DNA of 64,000 nt. Source: Janthinobacterium sp. Its GTDB lineage: Bacteria; Pseudomonadota; Gammaproteobacteria; Burkholderiales; Burkholderiaceae_D. A program made the translations under genes and the position numbers. The notes beneath the pieces are model-generated. The model saw only the letters and a program-made list of their open reading frames with translations, made no database searches and was not told the DNA's origin. Below, in pieces: positions 1 to 9,563 of this stretch. Positions within the stretch are counted from its first letter, which is position 1. The number at the start of each line of letters is the position of its first letter. The stretch spans positions 748 through 64,747 of the forward strand of contig PKWL01000125.1 of assembly GCA_003133225.1 (NCBI GenBank), given 5' to 3'.

Positions 1-168
1 TTTTGAATGTTGAAAGATACCAGAGGGAAACGCGGATCAAATCAACTTTGACCATCCCATTGGCGTAACTCGAATTTTTTGTTCGCGCTGCGCGAGATAT
101 TACGTTGCTTTTTGCAATCGCGTCCGGTTTTTCAGTTTCTGTGGTTGCGGTAGGGACGGAGGTTACCC

Positions 169-543
169 CCACTGTAGACAGCAGCCACCAGGTGATAGTG
201 GCTGCTGACGTAAGCGGCTCGGGTTCCGAGCAAAGCATGCTCGTACCCATGGTCCAACAAAGCAATATCGTGCGTGCAGAGCACACCTTGATTACTGCCG
301 ATGCGGGCTATCACAGCAACGACAACGTCGCTGCGCTCAAAGACGCCAACATCCCGGCCATGATCGCCGACAACCAGATGCGCCAGCGCGATGAACGCTT
401 CAAAGACCAGGGCAAACACAAAGCCAAGGCCGACCCGCTGTACGACAAGCGTGCCACCGGGCGAGAGGCGCCGATCCGGTTGTACCGACCTTCAGATTTT
501 GCGCATGACCCAAGTACCAACACCTGCATCTGTCCGGCTGCCC
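169..543 (+). pseudogene. IS1182-like transposase remnant
   Basis: An internal slice of a DDE transposase reads open here. The segments AADVSGSGSEQSMLVPMV, ITADAGYHSNDN and FAHDPSTNTCICPA follow the order seen in IS1182-family transposases (the catalytic Asp region, then a Cys-containing stretch). Neither the N-terminal part nor the region after the CPA motif is present, and the frame then runs into unrelated sequence to a stop near 665. No terminal inverted repeats were recognised. The rest of 1-168 and 544-601 shows no gene. I read it as a decayed insertion sequence marking the left edge of the catabolic island. The family call is by pattern recognition only. Confidence 0.7.
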
Positions 544-601
544 TGATCGCTGTGAATTCGCAACGCCCAAAACCAAAATCGGGAAATTTGCAAAAAATAA
601 G

Positions 602-629
602 TTGCTTTATCAAAGCTCCGTGCTACACT
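602..629 (+). promoter_or_regulatory. Probable sigma70 promoter of the GntR gene
   Basis: TTGCTT at 602-607 and TACACT at 624-629 are separated by 16 bp and precede the regulator start by about 20 bp. Both hexamers are good matches to the sigma70 consensus. The -10 overlaps the left arm of the inverted repeat that follows, which would suit repression. Confidence 0.5.
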
Positions 630-660
630 AACAATAAGTTAGTCCTTTATTGGTTAGTCC
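628..660. promoter_or_regulatory. Candidate autoregulatory operator
   Basis: CTAAC (628-632) and GTTAG (638-642) form an inverted repeat with a 5-bp spacer. The octamer GTTAGTCC occurs at 638-645 and again at 653-660, a 15-bp period. The array spans the -10 hexamer and the start codon of the regulator, where FCD-type GntR proteins often bind to repress themselves. Binding itself is inference. Confidence 0.4.
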
Positions 661-1435
661 ATTGAACGAAACATTATTATTTAAGAACCTCGGGCAAGGT
701 AAAGCCTACGAAAAAGTCGCCGATCAGATTCGCGAGCGGATCTTTGCGGGGGACTTATGCCTGTCCGACCGTCTCCCCGCCGAGCGGGACTTGGCCGCGC
801 AGTTCGGCGTGAGCCGCGTTGTGGTCCGCGAAGCAATACGCACCCTGGAGTTCAGCGGGCTGCTGACAGTCAAGAAGGGGGCCAAGGGCGGAATTTTTGT
901 CGTGCAGGATTACGACCGGCCCATCTCACACTCCATTGTCAACTTGCTGTCCGGAGGCCACGTCAGCCTGGAGAATCTGTTCGAAATTCGTCAACTGATC
1001 GAGCCCTTTGCGGCATCCAAAGCGGCGGTGTTGGGGGCGGACGGGGACTTCGATCAGCTGGCCGCCATACTCGCACAAGCAGAACGGGAGATTGCCCAAA
1101 GTAAAGATCCCCGTCTGCACAACCTCGAGTTTCATAAATCAGTCATCCGCATGAGCGGCAATCCGATCCTGAGCGTGATCGGGGAAACGGTTCTGTTGCT
1201 CCTGTCGGAGCGAATCAGGGACATTCCCAGCCTGGAAACTCCTGCCACTGTATTGGCTATGCACAAGAAAATTCTCGCGGCGTTGCGGGGGCGGCAACCG
1301 GAAAAAGCGAAGTTGATCATGGCAACAGACATCCGCGGTGTGGGCGAACGGTTGGACAGGATGAGCGAACAAAAGAGCGTTACGCAGAAAGAGGATACGG
1401 TTTTATATCTAAGCAGCACAAAGGGAATGCACTGA
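650..1435 (+). CDS. GntR-family regulator, FadR subfamily
   Basis: A 261-residue transcription factor. Residues about 17-85 form a winged helix-turn-helix with the GntR signature (RLPAERDLAAQFGVSR, then VVREAIRTLEFSGLL). The rest is an all-helical FCD ligand-binding domain with the family's conserved ExRxxxE-type and FH segments (LFEIRQLIEP, LEFHKSVIRMSGNP). FCD domains usually bind carboxylic acids or acyl-CoAs, which suits the downstream genes. No ATG is available: the start is TTG at 650 or TTG at 662, and neither has a clear ribosome-binding site. It is the first gene of the island and reads toward the decarboxylase genes, so it is the likely local regulator. Confidence 0.88.
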   Translation: MVSPLNETLLFKNLGQGKAYEKVADQIRERIFAGDLCLSDRLPAERDLAAQFGVSRVVVREAIRTLEFSGLLTVKKGAKGGIFVVQDYDRPISHSIVNLLSGGHVSLENLFEIRQLIEPFAASKAAVLGADGDFDQLAAILAQAEREIAQSKDPRLHNLEFHKSVIRMSGNPILSVIGETVLLLLSERIRDIPSLETPATVLAMHKKILAALRGRQPEKAKLIMATDIRGVGERLDRMSEQKSVTQKEDTVLYLSSTKGMH

Positions 1436-1494
1436 AATGCTGCTGATGCAGTTGGTGAGTGATGAGTTTATGTTAAACAACGAAACAGGAGTGA

Positions 1495-3018
1495 ATGATG
1501 GAAGATAGAAACAAGCGCGTCATTGAGACACAGGGCATCAAGAGCCTGGGTGACTGGCTGGCAAAGGTTGAAGCGATCGGCGAACTCAAGCGGATTACCG
1601 CACTAGTCGACCCGGAGTTGGAGGCGTCAACGATCACCTATATGCACGGCAAGACCGTCGGGGGACCGACCTTGCTGTTCGAAAACATTAAGGGACATCC
1701 CGGACAGCGGCAGCTGTTCAATCCATTCGGCAGCAGCCTCAACCGCGTGGCGATCTCGATTCGCGAAGAGCCGGGCAAGGATGCCATCGAGCTCACCAGG
1801 ATTCTTAGCCATAAGATGAAGAACCGGATCGCGCCAAAGAAGGTAGACGCAAAGTTCGCGCCGGTCAACCAGAACATCGAAACCGGCGACCAGGTGGATG
1901 TCACCAAGTTCCCGGCGCCCAAAATGTGGCCCCTGGACGGCGGCAAATACATCGGTACGGCCGACGCGGTGATCACCAAGGATCCCACCAATGATCGCAT
2001 TAACCTGGGGACCTTCCGGCAGATGATTCAGGGGCCGAAACAGGTGGGTTTCTACGCTTCTCCGGGCAAGGACGCGGTGCTGGACCGCGAGCGCTGGTGG
2101 GCTCTAGGCAAGCCCGCGCCCGTGGCTGGCGTGTACGGCCTGGATCCCTTGCTGTTCCTGTGCGCCGCCACTTCCTTCCCCAAGGACGTTTCGGAATACG
2201 AGTTCGCCGGAGGCATCAACGGCGCGCCGATTGAGGTGTTCGAGAGCGATATTACCGGCCTTCTGCTGCCAGCCAACGCCGAAATCATCATTGAAGGTTT
2301 TTCCTACCCGGACAAGACTGCGTCGGAAGGCCCATTCGGGGAATTTACCGGCTACTACGGTCGACCCGGCGGACCGACGCCGTATATCGAGATCAAGGCG
2401 ATCCGGTATCGCAACAAGCCCATTCTCACCAGCGCGCTGATGTCGGACGGTCCGTCCAACGAGTGCGGACTGATGTGGGGCATGGCGAAAGCCGCCAAGG
2501 TATGGACTGACCTCGATGCTCTGGGGGTTCCGGGAATCAAAGGCGTCTGGTCGCCGCCTGAGGGCGCTGGCTGGGGCATGACGGTGGTCTCGATCGAGCA
2601 GCGCTATGCCGGGCACGCCGCGCAGGTCGGCGCGCTTGCCGCCCAGTGCATGGGCGGGGCCTACTTCAGCAAGTATATCGTCGTGGTCGATGATGACGTG
2701 GATCCCTCCAACATGCAGGAAGTGATCTGGGCCATGGTCACGCGCTCGCGCCCGGCCCAGTCGATCGAGATTTTGCGCGAGACCTGGAGCACTTATCTCG
2801 ACCCTAGCCAGAATCCACCCGAGATCCGGCCCTGGGGTTCCAAGTGCATCATCAATGCCTGCAAGGAGTTCAAGTACATCAAGGTGTTCAGCCCGCGCAA
2901 CTTGCTCAAGAAAGAGATGTACGAACAGGTGTGCGCGCGTTGGCAGGAACTGGGATTCGAAGGCGCGCCGCCCAAGATCACCACTTTCGAGCCGTTCGCG
3001 GGCCAGCACATCGGCTAG
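1495..3018 (+). CDS. UbiD-family prenyl-FMN decarboxylase (copy 1)
   Basis: A 507-residue member of the UbiD family, which reversibly decarboxylates aromatic or unsaturated acids using prenylated FMN. The cofactor and metal segment RINLGTFRQ places Asn170 and Arg175 five residues apart. SEGPFGEFTGYYG supplies Glu278 and Glu283, the pair equivalent to the catalytic glutamates of fungal Fdc1. The C-terminal part carries the usual GVPGIKGVW and VVVDDDVDPSN motifs. ATG occurs at 1495 and 1498 behind AGGAG at 1487-1491. It resembles the third UbiD in this window more than the second. The cofactor would be supplied by the UbiX at 8961. The substrate is unknown; phthalate-type acids or their CoA esters are possible. 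Confidence 0.9.
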   Translation: MMEDRNKRVIETQGIKSLGDWLAKVEAIGELKRITALVDPELEASTITYMHGKTVGGPTLLFENIKGHPGQRQLFNPFGSSLNRVAISIREEPGKDAIELTRILSHKMKNRIAPKKVDAKFAPVNQNIETGDQVDVTKFPAPKMWPLDGGKYIGTADAVITKDPTNDRINLGTFRQMIQGPKQVGFYASPGKDAVLDRERWWALGKPAPVAGVYGLDPLLFLCAATSFPKDVSEYEFAGGINGAPIEVFESDITGLLLPANAEIIIEGFSYPDKTASEGPFGEFTGYYGRPGGPTPYIEIKAIRYRNKPILTSALMSDGPSNECGLMWGMAKAAKVWTDLDALGVPGIKGVWSPPEGAGWGMTVVSIEQRYAGHAAQVGALAAQCMGGAYFSKYIVVVDDDVDPSNMQEVIWAMVTRSRPAQSIEILRETWSTYLDPSQNPPEIRPWGSKCIINACKEFKYIKVFSPRNLLKKEMYEQVCARWQELGFEGAPPKITTFEPFAGQHIG

Positions 3019-3023
3019 TCGGG

Positions 3024-3055
3024 TAGCGGCGCGCCGCCTGAGGCGGGCGCCGCTA
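3024..3055 (+). other. Strong RNA hairpin between decarboxylase and binding protein
   Basis: TAGCGGCGC (3024-3032) pairs perfectly with GCGCCGCTA (3047-3055). An inner CCGCC/GGCGG stem closes on a TGA loop, with G3033 unpaired. No T-run follows, so it is not a typical intrinsic terminator. Its place between a cytoplasmic enzyme gene and a periplasmic binding protein gene fits a 3' stabiliser that lets the two be expressed at different levels. Confidence 0.5.
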
Positions 3056-3111
3056 CGACTGCGATTTCTTCAACAAGAACAATTACTCACATCCACTCAT
3101 GAGGAGACATC

Positions 3112-4209
3112 ATGGTAAAGCAAATTCATTCCCCCTTTGGGATTCGCGGGGCGGTATCAGCTGATCGCATCTTTTCCTTGATTTCGGCGGCGCTTATCTG
3201 GATTGCGGCGCTAGCGGGGCTGGGACTCGCCAGCTCTCACGCGCAGGCCGCGCCTGCGGTACGAGTAGCCACCAGCAACAGTAGCAGCGACGTGGGTTTC
3301 TTCATTGCCGAAAAGAGGGGCTATTTCAAGCAGGAGGGAATCAGCGTCACGTTCATTGCCTTCGATTCGGCTGGCAAGATGGTCGCGCCCCTCGGCGCCG
3401 GGCAACTGGATGTAGCCGGGGGAGCGCCGTCTGCCGGACTCTACAATGCCGTCGCCCGCGGGATCAACATCAAGATTGTCGCGGACAAGGGCTCGACCCC
3501 GCCGGGGCATGGCTATCAGCCGCTGCTGGTACGCAAGGACCTGGTCGACAGCCGCAAATTCAAGAGTTTCGCCGATTTGAAGGGACTGAAGATCGGCAGC
3601 GGCGCCACCGGCATCAGCACGTCCTCAACCCTGAACGAAGCCCTGAAGAAAGGCGGTCTCACCTACAGCGATGTGACGGTGGTGAACCTGGGTTATCCGC
3701 AGCACGTGATGGCCCTGCAGAACAAGGCGGTGGATGCCAGCTTGACCACCGAGCCCTCCGCGACTGTGGCGGTGGCGAGTGGGGCCGCAGTCCGGTTCGC
3801 CGGCGACGACGTCATTTATCCCTATCATCAGCTTGCTGTGGTGCTCTATGGCGGCGACTTCATCAAGGAGAACCCCGAGGTTGCGAAGAAATTCATGCGC
3901 GCCTATATCCGCGGAGTACGAGACTACAACGATGCCCTGAACGACGGCAAGCTCACAGGGCCGAAGGCGGACTCGATCATCGCGATCCTCACTGAATTTA
4001 CCAACATCAAGGATCCCAATGTCTACCGGGCCATTGTTCCCCAAGGCACCAATCCGGATGGCAAGGTGAACGAGGCGAGCCTCAGGAAGGACTACCAGTT
4101 TTTTAAGGAACAAGGGTTGCTTGAGGGCAGCGTGAGCGTCGAACAGGTCGTCGACAACTCGTTTGTGGAGTGGGCGCTCAAAGAGCTTGGCCCGTATATT
4201 AAGAGTTAG
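3112..4209 (+). CDS. TauA/SsuA-type ABC substrate-binding protein (copy 1)
   Basis: A 365-residue periplasmic binding protein of the NMT1/SsuA/TauA group. The N-terminus is a long Sec signal with probable cleavage after SSHAQA near residue 45. The mature part opens with SSDVGFFIAEKRGYFKQEG, the standard first-lobe segment. A GAGQLDVAGG loop and a KSFADLKGLKIG segment follow. The start has a strong GAGGAGA at 3101-3107. A close paralogue lies at 6179-7243, nearly collinear along its length. The group takes up sulfonates, nitrate, thiamine precursors and aromatic acids; the context of UbiD enzymes and aromatic CoA ligases favours an aromatic carboxylate. Confidence 0.88.
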   Translation: MVKQIHSPFGIRGAVSADRIFSLISAALIWIAALAGLGLASSHAQAAPAVRVATSNSSSDVGFFIAEKRGYFKQEGISVTFIAFDSAGKMVAPLGAGQLDVAGGAPSAGLYNAVARGINIKIVADKGSTPPGHGYQPLLVRKDLVDSRKFKSFADLKGLKIGSGATGISTSSTLNEALKKGGLTYSDVTVVNLGYPQHVMALQNKAVDASLTTEPSATVAVASGAAVRFAGDDVIYPYHQLAVVLYGGDFIKENPEVAKKFMRAYIRGVRDYNDALNDGKLTGPKADSIIAILTEFTNIKDPNVYRAIVPQGTNPDGKVNEASLRKDYQFFKEQGLLEGSVSVEQVVDNSFVEWALKELGPYIKS

Positions 4210-4363
4210 CACAGGAGTCAGAGTTCAGAGTTGTCCGCGATGAGGGGAACGCGGATTGATGATTCGCAACGACCACGGGTTGCCCCAGCAACGGACCCGG
4301 TTTCCAAACTCTCGGCGCCCGATTTTCATGCTAGGCGTCCGAAAAACGAAGGAGGTATCCAGC

Positions 4364-4567
4364 ATGGTAAGACTATTTAATCCCACCTGCCCGAAATGCA
4401 AGGGCGTTTTCCACGTGCATCACGATGACTTGCGGCATCTGCACGTCAAGCTCCATTGCCCGTATTGCGATGAACGGTTTTTTGTAGAAGAAAGCTTCGC
4501 CCTAGTAGAGCAGGACGGCGCAACGTGGAATCCCGCCGGAGACAACAGGTCAAAGCTCAATACGTAA
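4364..4567 (+). CDS. Small zinc-ribbon protein, candidate decarboxylase accessory subunit
   Basis: A 67-residue protein with two CxxC knuckles, TCPKCKG near residue 9 and LHCPYCDERF near residue 32, followed by an acidic tail. The His-rich linker (HVHHDDLRHLHVKLH) is unusual. I chose ATG 4364 because GGAGG at 4351-4355 sits 8 bases upstream; the longer open frame from 4256 has no ribosome-binding site. It sits between a binding protein and the second UbiD. Some UbiD decarboxylases (the VdcBCD and BsdBCD systems) have a small D subunit of about 75 residues with paired cysteines, so an analogous role is plausible. That comparison is inference; a free-standing regulator or metallochaperone is the alternative. 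Confidence 0.65.
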   Translation: MVRLFNPTCPKCKGVFHVHHDDLRHLHVKLHCPYCDERFFVEESFALVEQDGATWNPAGDNRSKLNT

Positions 4568-4670
4568 GCTTGGGCAATGCATCATCCCGATGGCCCGTTT
4601 TCGGACGCAAGTTGTCAGCGAGCTAGACAGTCCGATTATCCACATTTGATACAAATATAGAAAGATCATT

Positions 4671-6113
4671 ATGAATCGTGTTAAAGAAAAGGCCAATTTG
4701 GCCGAAAGGCTTGCGGAGCATAATCTGCGCGATTTCATCGCACGGATCGAGCGGGAGCATCCGGGAGAAATCCTGCGCATAAAGGATGAAATCCACCCGG
4801 GCTCGTTCGAAGCCACGGCAATCCTGGTGAACCTGGAGAAGTGCGGGCTCTATCCGATGGTGCTGTTCGAGCGTCCCGTGAACCAATTAGGCGAAGTTTC
4901 ACCGTTTCCGCTGCTGACGAATATCTATGCATCGAGAAACCGGTGCGCGCTTGCCCTGGGGTTGCAGGCGCACCAGTATCAAAACGAACTGAGTTTGGAA
5001 TATTCCCGGCGCGAAGCGCGGCGGATTGCTCCCACGAACGTTTCAAAAGAAGATGCGCCCGTAAAGCAAGTGGTGAAGACAGGCGCGCAGGTCGACCTGC
5101 GCGAGTTGCCCATTGTGCGTCACCACCACATGGACCCGGCGCCCTATATCGACATGACACCCGTCATGCGCGATCCGGAAATGGGGCACTACAACGTCGC
5201 GTTCTTGCGGACCATGTACAAAGGACCGCAAAAACTCGGCATACATATGTCTCCCCGCCATAACTGGCAAATCTGCCGCAAATACGAGGAAAAGAATCTC
5301 CCTACGCCGGTTGTGATCGTTGTCAGCCACCATCCGGCTTTCTATCTGGGCGCATTGAACGTTTCGCCATTCGGGGTCGATGACTACGAGCTGATCGGCT
5401 CGATGATGAACGACTCGCTGCGTCTGGTTCCTTCCGAGACGTGGGGTGCGGATTTCATGGTTCCGGCCGACGCCGAGATCGTGATCGAAGGCGAAATACC
5501 GCCCGGCGTGCGGGAGGTCGAAGGTCCATTCGGTGAATTTCCCGGCACCTATGGGCCGCAGCGGTCGCGCTGGATCATTGACGTGAAGGCGGTCACCCAC
5601 CGCAAAGACGCGATCTACCAGGATATCTTCGTCGGCCATCCTGACAACTGGGTGCTGGGAGCCATTCCCAAGGAGGGCACACTGTTCAATCGCATCAAGG
5701 GAGTGGTGCCGACGGTAAAGGCCGTGCATTTGCCGAATTCCGGATGCGGCCGGTTCAACTGCTACATCTCAATCGACAAGAAAGTGGATGGAGAAAGTAA
5801 GCAGGCGGCGTTGATCGCGCTCGGGGAGTGCGACTTCGTCAAGAACGTGTTCGTCGTGGACGCCGACATCGATCCCTTCAACGAGCAGCAAGTCATGTGG
5901 GCATTTGCTACGCGCGTCCAGGCGGACCAGGACGTCGACATCATCAAGAATGTAAAAGGCGCCACGCTGGAACCCTCGCAAATTGACGACATCATGACCA
6001 CAAAAATGATCATCGATGCCACAAGACCCATTCGGCGGCCTTTCGCCTCGCGGATACAAGTACCCCAAGATGTGCGGGACCGTTTACCGGTAGAGCGTTA
6101 TCTAAAAAAATAA
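4671..6113 (+). CDS. UbiD-family prenyl-FMN decarboxylase (copy 2, divergent)
   Basis: A 480-residue UbiD-family enzyme that differs clearly from the other two copies. The metal and cofactor segment is GHYNVAFLRTM, with Asn175 and Arg180 at the family spacing. VEGPFGEFPGTYG carries Glu284 and Glu289. The N-terminus (RDFIARIEREHPGEILRI) is the usual UbiD entry segment, and FVVDADIDPFN marks the C-terminal domain. A His-rich insertion (IVRHHHMDPAPYIDM) replaces the WPLDGGKYIGT segment of copy 1, suggesting a different active-site lining. Its ribosome-binding site is weak. It directly follows the small zinc-ribbon gene, so the two may be partners. It probably handles a different acid from copies 1 and 3. 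Confidence 0.88.
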   Translation: MNRVKEKANLAERLAEHNLRDFIARIEREHPGEILRIKDEIHPGSFEATAILVNLEKCGLYPMVLFERPVNQLGEVSPFPLLTNIYASRNRCALALGLQAHQYQNELSLEYSRREARRIAPTNVSKEDAPVKQVVKTGAQVDLRELPIVRHHHMDPAPYIDMTPVMRDPEMGHYNVAFLRTMYKGPQKLGIHMSPRHNWQICRKYEEKNLPTPVVIVVSHHPAFYLGALNVSPFGVDDYELIGSMMNDSLRLVPSETWGADFMVPADAEIVIEGEIPPGVREVEGPFGEFPGTYGPQRSRWIIDVKAVTHRKDAIYQDIFVGHPDNWVLGAIPKEGTLFNRIKGVVPTVKAVHLPNSGCGRFNCYISIDKKVDGESKQAALIALGECDFVKNVFVVDADIDPFNEQQVMWAFATRVQADQDVDIIKNVKGATLEPSQIDDIMTTKMIIDATRPIRRPFASRIQVPQDVRDRLPVERYLKK

Positions 6114-6178
6114 GCAGCGAACGGCGTAGCCCACCTGCAAGGAAACACCACCGATTTAACTCTCAGGAGGAGACAAAC

Positions 6179-7243
6179 ATGCGGATTTTAAAAAATGGGC
6201 TTCTTTTTGTTCGCGTAGCCGGCAGCGTGGCACTCGCGGCGACCCTGGCGCTCAACAACGGCGTCGCTTTGGCGGAGACGGCTACCGTTCGGGTAGGGAT
6301 CGCGAATACCAGCAGCGACGTAGGCTTTTTTATCGCCGACAAAAAAGGCTACTTCAAGCAGGAGGGCCTGAATGTGGTTTTTACCCCATTCAACTCCGCC
6401 GCCAAAATGGTTGCCCCGCTCGGGGCCGGGCAATTGGATGTGGGCGGCGGAACGGTTTCGGCCGGGCTCTATAACGGCATCGCGCGCGGCATTAACGTGA
6501 GGATAGTCGCGGACAAAGGCTCGATTCCGCCTGGGTACGGTTATTCGGCCGTGCTGGTGCGGAAAGACCTGATTGACAACGGAAAATTCAAGAGTTTCGC
6601 GGATTTGAAGGGACTGAAGGTCGCAGTGGGCGCGGAGGGGACGGGCACGGCATCCGCGCTCAACGAAGCCCTGAAAAAAGGCGGGTTGAAATACTCGGAT
6701 GTTCAAGTCGTGACTCTGGGGTTCCCGCAGCATCTTATGGCGCTGGGCAACAAGGCGATCGAGGCCAGCATGACCAACGAGCCGACCGTTACACAGGCCG
6801 TGAACGAAGGCGTCGCCGTGCGTTTTGCCACCAACGACACGTTTTACCCCAATCAGCAGGTGGCGGTTGTGCTCTATAGCGACGGGTTCATCAAAGGTAA
6901 TCCTATCGTCGCCAGGAAATTCATGCACGCCTATGTCAGGGCTGTGCGCGACTACAACGACGCGTTGAAGGACGGCAAGCTCGCCGGAGCGAACGCTACA
7001 GAGGTCATTTCGATTCTCGCGGAATATACCCAGATCAAGGACCCGGCCGTTTATCGGGCCATCACGCCAAACGGCTGCAATCCGGACGGGCACGTCAATA
7101 TGGCCAGCCTGGAGAAAGACTTCCAGTTCTTCAAGGAACAGGGGCTGATCGAAGGCAACGTAAGCGTCGGGCAGGCGGTGGACAGATCGTTCGTCGAGGC
7201 GGCGCTCAAGGATCTGGGCCCCTACGTTCGGCGCAGCAAGTAA
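6179..7243 (+). CDS. TauA/SsuA-type ABC substrate-binding protein (copy 2)
   Basis: A 354-residue paralogue of the protein at 3112, with the same SSDVGFFIADKKGYFKQEG opening, the GAGQLDVGGG loop and a matching C-terminus (KDFQFFKEQGLIEG). The signal peptide probably ends after NNGVALA near residue 31. AGGAGGAG at 6165-6172 gives it an excellent ribosome-binding site. It lies 9 bp upstream of the transporter ATPase gene, so this copy is the one physically linked to the permease. The duplication with divergence suggests two binding proteins feeding one permease with related ligands. Co-occurrence with aromatic-acid genes is the only clue to the ligand. Confidence 0.9.
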   Translation: MRILKNGLLFVRVAGSVALAATLALNNGVALAETATVRVGIANTSSDVGFFIADKKGYFKQEGLNVVFTPFNSAAKMVAPLGAGQLDVGGGTVSAGLYNGIARGINVRIVADKGSIPPGYGYSAVLVRKDLIDNGKFKSFADLKGLKVAVGAEGTGTASALNEALKKGGLKYSDVQVVTLGFPQHLMALGNKAIEASMTNEPTVTQAVNEGVAVRFATNDTFYPNQQVAVVLYSDGFIKGNPIVARKFMHAYVRAVRDYNDALKDGKLAGANATEVISILAEYTQIKDPAVYRAITPNGCNPDGHVNMASLEKDFQFFKEQGLIEGNVSVGQAVDRSFVEAALKDLGPYVRRSK

Positions 7244-7252
7244 GGGGCCGCC

Positions 7253-8121
<869 letters not shown>

Positions 8122-8125
<4 letters not shown>

Positions 8126-8934
8126 GCATGAACAAATCGTTGAGAGGACCTTTCGCCCGTCGCGCTTTCAAGCTCAACGCAGGGAACCGCGACCGGCTGA
8201 TCAGCATCGTCTCGCCGTTGCTGCTGCTGCTGGTGTGGGAGATCGCCGCCCGCACGGGGCTGATCGACACGCGCTTCTTTCCGGCGCCCAGCACCATCTT
8301 TCATACACTGCTCGCCCTGGTGGACTCCGGGGTGCTGTGGATCAACACCTGGGCCAGCCTACAGCGGCTGTTCTGGGGCTTTCTCCTGGGCGGCGTCCCG
8401 GCGCTGGTGCTGGGCATCGTGATGGGCCTGTCCCGGTCGGTGCGCGCGGCCATCGACCCGCTCATCGCGGCCACCTATCCGATCCCCAAGAGCGCCATTT
8501 TTCCGCTGATCCTGCTCATTTTCGGGTTGGGAGAAGCGTCAAAGATCGTGATGGTGGCGATCGGCATGTTCTACCCCATTTGCATCAATGCGGTGGCCGG
8601 CGTGCTCGAGATCAACAAGATCTATCTCGATGTCGGCAAGAACTTCCGGGCCAGTCGCTGGCAGATGTTCTGCACCATCGCGCTGCCGGGCGCGCTGCCA
8701 TTCATCATGTCGGGGATCAAGCTCGGGGTCGGCATGGGGCTCATCCTCATCGCCATCGCCGAGATGATCGGGGCCAAGAGCGGGCTCGGCTACATGATCT
8801 GGAACGCCTGGGAAATCCTCTCGGTGGAAACCATGTATGTCGGCTTGCTCATGATCGCGGTGATCGGCTATCTGTTCAGCCTGTTTCTGAACGAGCTCGA
8901 GAGCTGGATCATTCCGTGGAAAGTTGAGCAGTAG
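8122..8934 (+). CDS. TauC/SsuC-type ABC transporter permease
   Basis: A 270-residue inner-membrane permease with about six hydrophobic segments. The EAA loop typical of BPD-type permeases appears as LDVGKNFRASRWQMFCTIALPGALPFIMSGI. The start overlaps the ATPase stop by four bases; an in-frame ATG at 8128 is a possible alternative. With the ATPase and two binding proteins it forms a complete importer. It is followed after 26 bp by ubiX, so transporter and cofactor synthesis are probably on one transcript. Confidence 0.92.
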
Positions 8935-8960
8935 AACCCACTCACAGAAAAAGGACTTTC

Positions 8961-9545
8961 ATGCGACGCCTCATCATCGGCATCTCCGGCGCCTCGGGCG
9001 CTCTCTACGGCATTCGGGCCCTGGAGGCGCTCAAGAACATCCCCGAGATCGAAACCCACCTGGTGCTCTCGCCTTCGGCCAAGCGCACCATCGCCGAGGA
9101 GACCGACTGGACGGTACAGGCGGTGGAGGCGTTGGCCGACGTGGTGCATACCCATCGCGATATTGGCGCTTCCATTGCTAGCGGCTCGTTCATCACCGCC
9201 GGCATGATCGTGGCGCCCTGCTCGATCAAGACCCTGTCGGAGATTGCGAACTCGCACAACGACAATCTGCTGACGCGCGCCGCCGACGTGTGTTTGAAGG
9301 AGCGCCGTCGGCTTGTGTTGCTGGTGCGCGAAGCCCCCCTGCATCTGGGGCACATTGAGCTCATGGCGCAGGCCTGTCGCTACGGCGCGGTCCTGCTGCC
9401 ACCGGTGCCAGCCTTCTACAACCGCCCGCAAACGATCGACGACATCGTCAACCACACGGTGGGCAAGGCGCTCGATCAGTTCGACATTCCGCACCAGCTC
9501 CTGAAGCGATGGAAAGAACCGGCCGCCGAGGAGAGGGCAGCTTAG
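8961..9545 (+). CDS. ubiX: UbiX-family flavin prenyltransferase
   Basis: A 194-residue enzyme that transfers a dimethylallyl group to FMN to make prenyl-FMN, the cofactor of UbiD decarboxylases. It has the flavoprotein opening IIGISGASGALYG, the ITAGMIVAPCSIKTLSEIA segment and the REAPLHLGHIELM phosphate-site motif of the family; length is normal. An AAAAGGA stretch lies 8-14 bases upstream of ATG 8961. It is the only such gene in the window and would serve all three UbiD copies. A second, housekeeping ubiX elsewhere in the genome would be expected for ubiquinone synthesis. Confidence 0.93.
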   Translation: MRRLIIGISGASGALYGIRALEALKNIPEIETHLVLSPSAKRTIAEETDWTVQAVEALADVVHTHRDIGASIASGSFITAGMIVAPCSIKTLSEIANSHNDNLLTRAADVCLKERRRLVLLVREAPLHLGHIELMAQACRYGAVLLPPVPAFYNRPQTIDDIVNHTVGKALDQFDIPHQLLKRWKEPAAEERAA

Positions 9546-9563
9546 GGATGGCGGCGCATCACC

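Noticed and set aside
4256-4363. N-terminal extension of the zinc-ribbon gene
   Set aside because: The extra 36 residues lack a ribosome-binding site and are not hydrophobic or domain-like; GGAGG precedes the internal ATG 4364.
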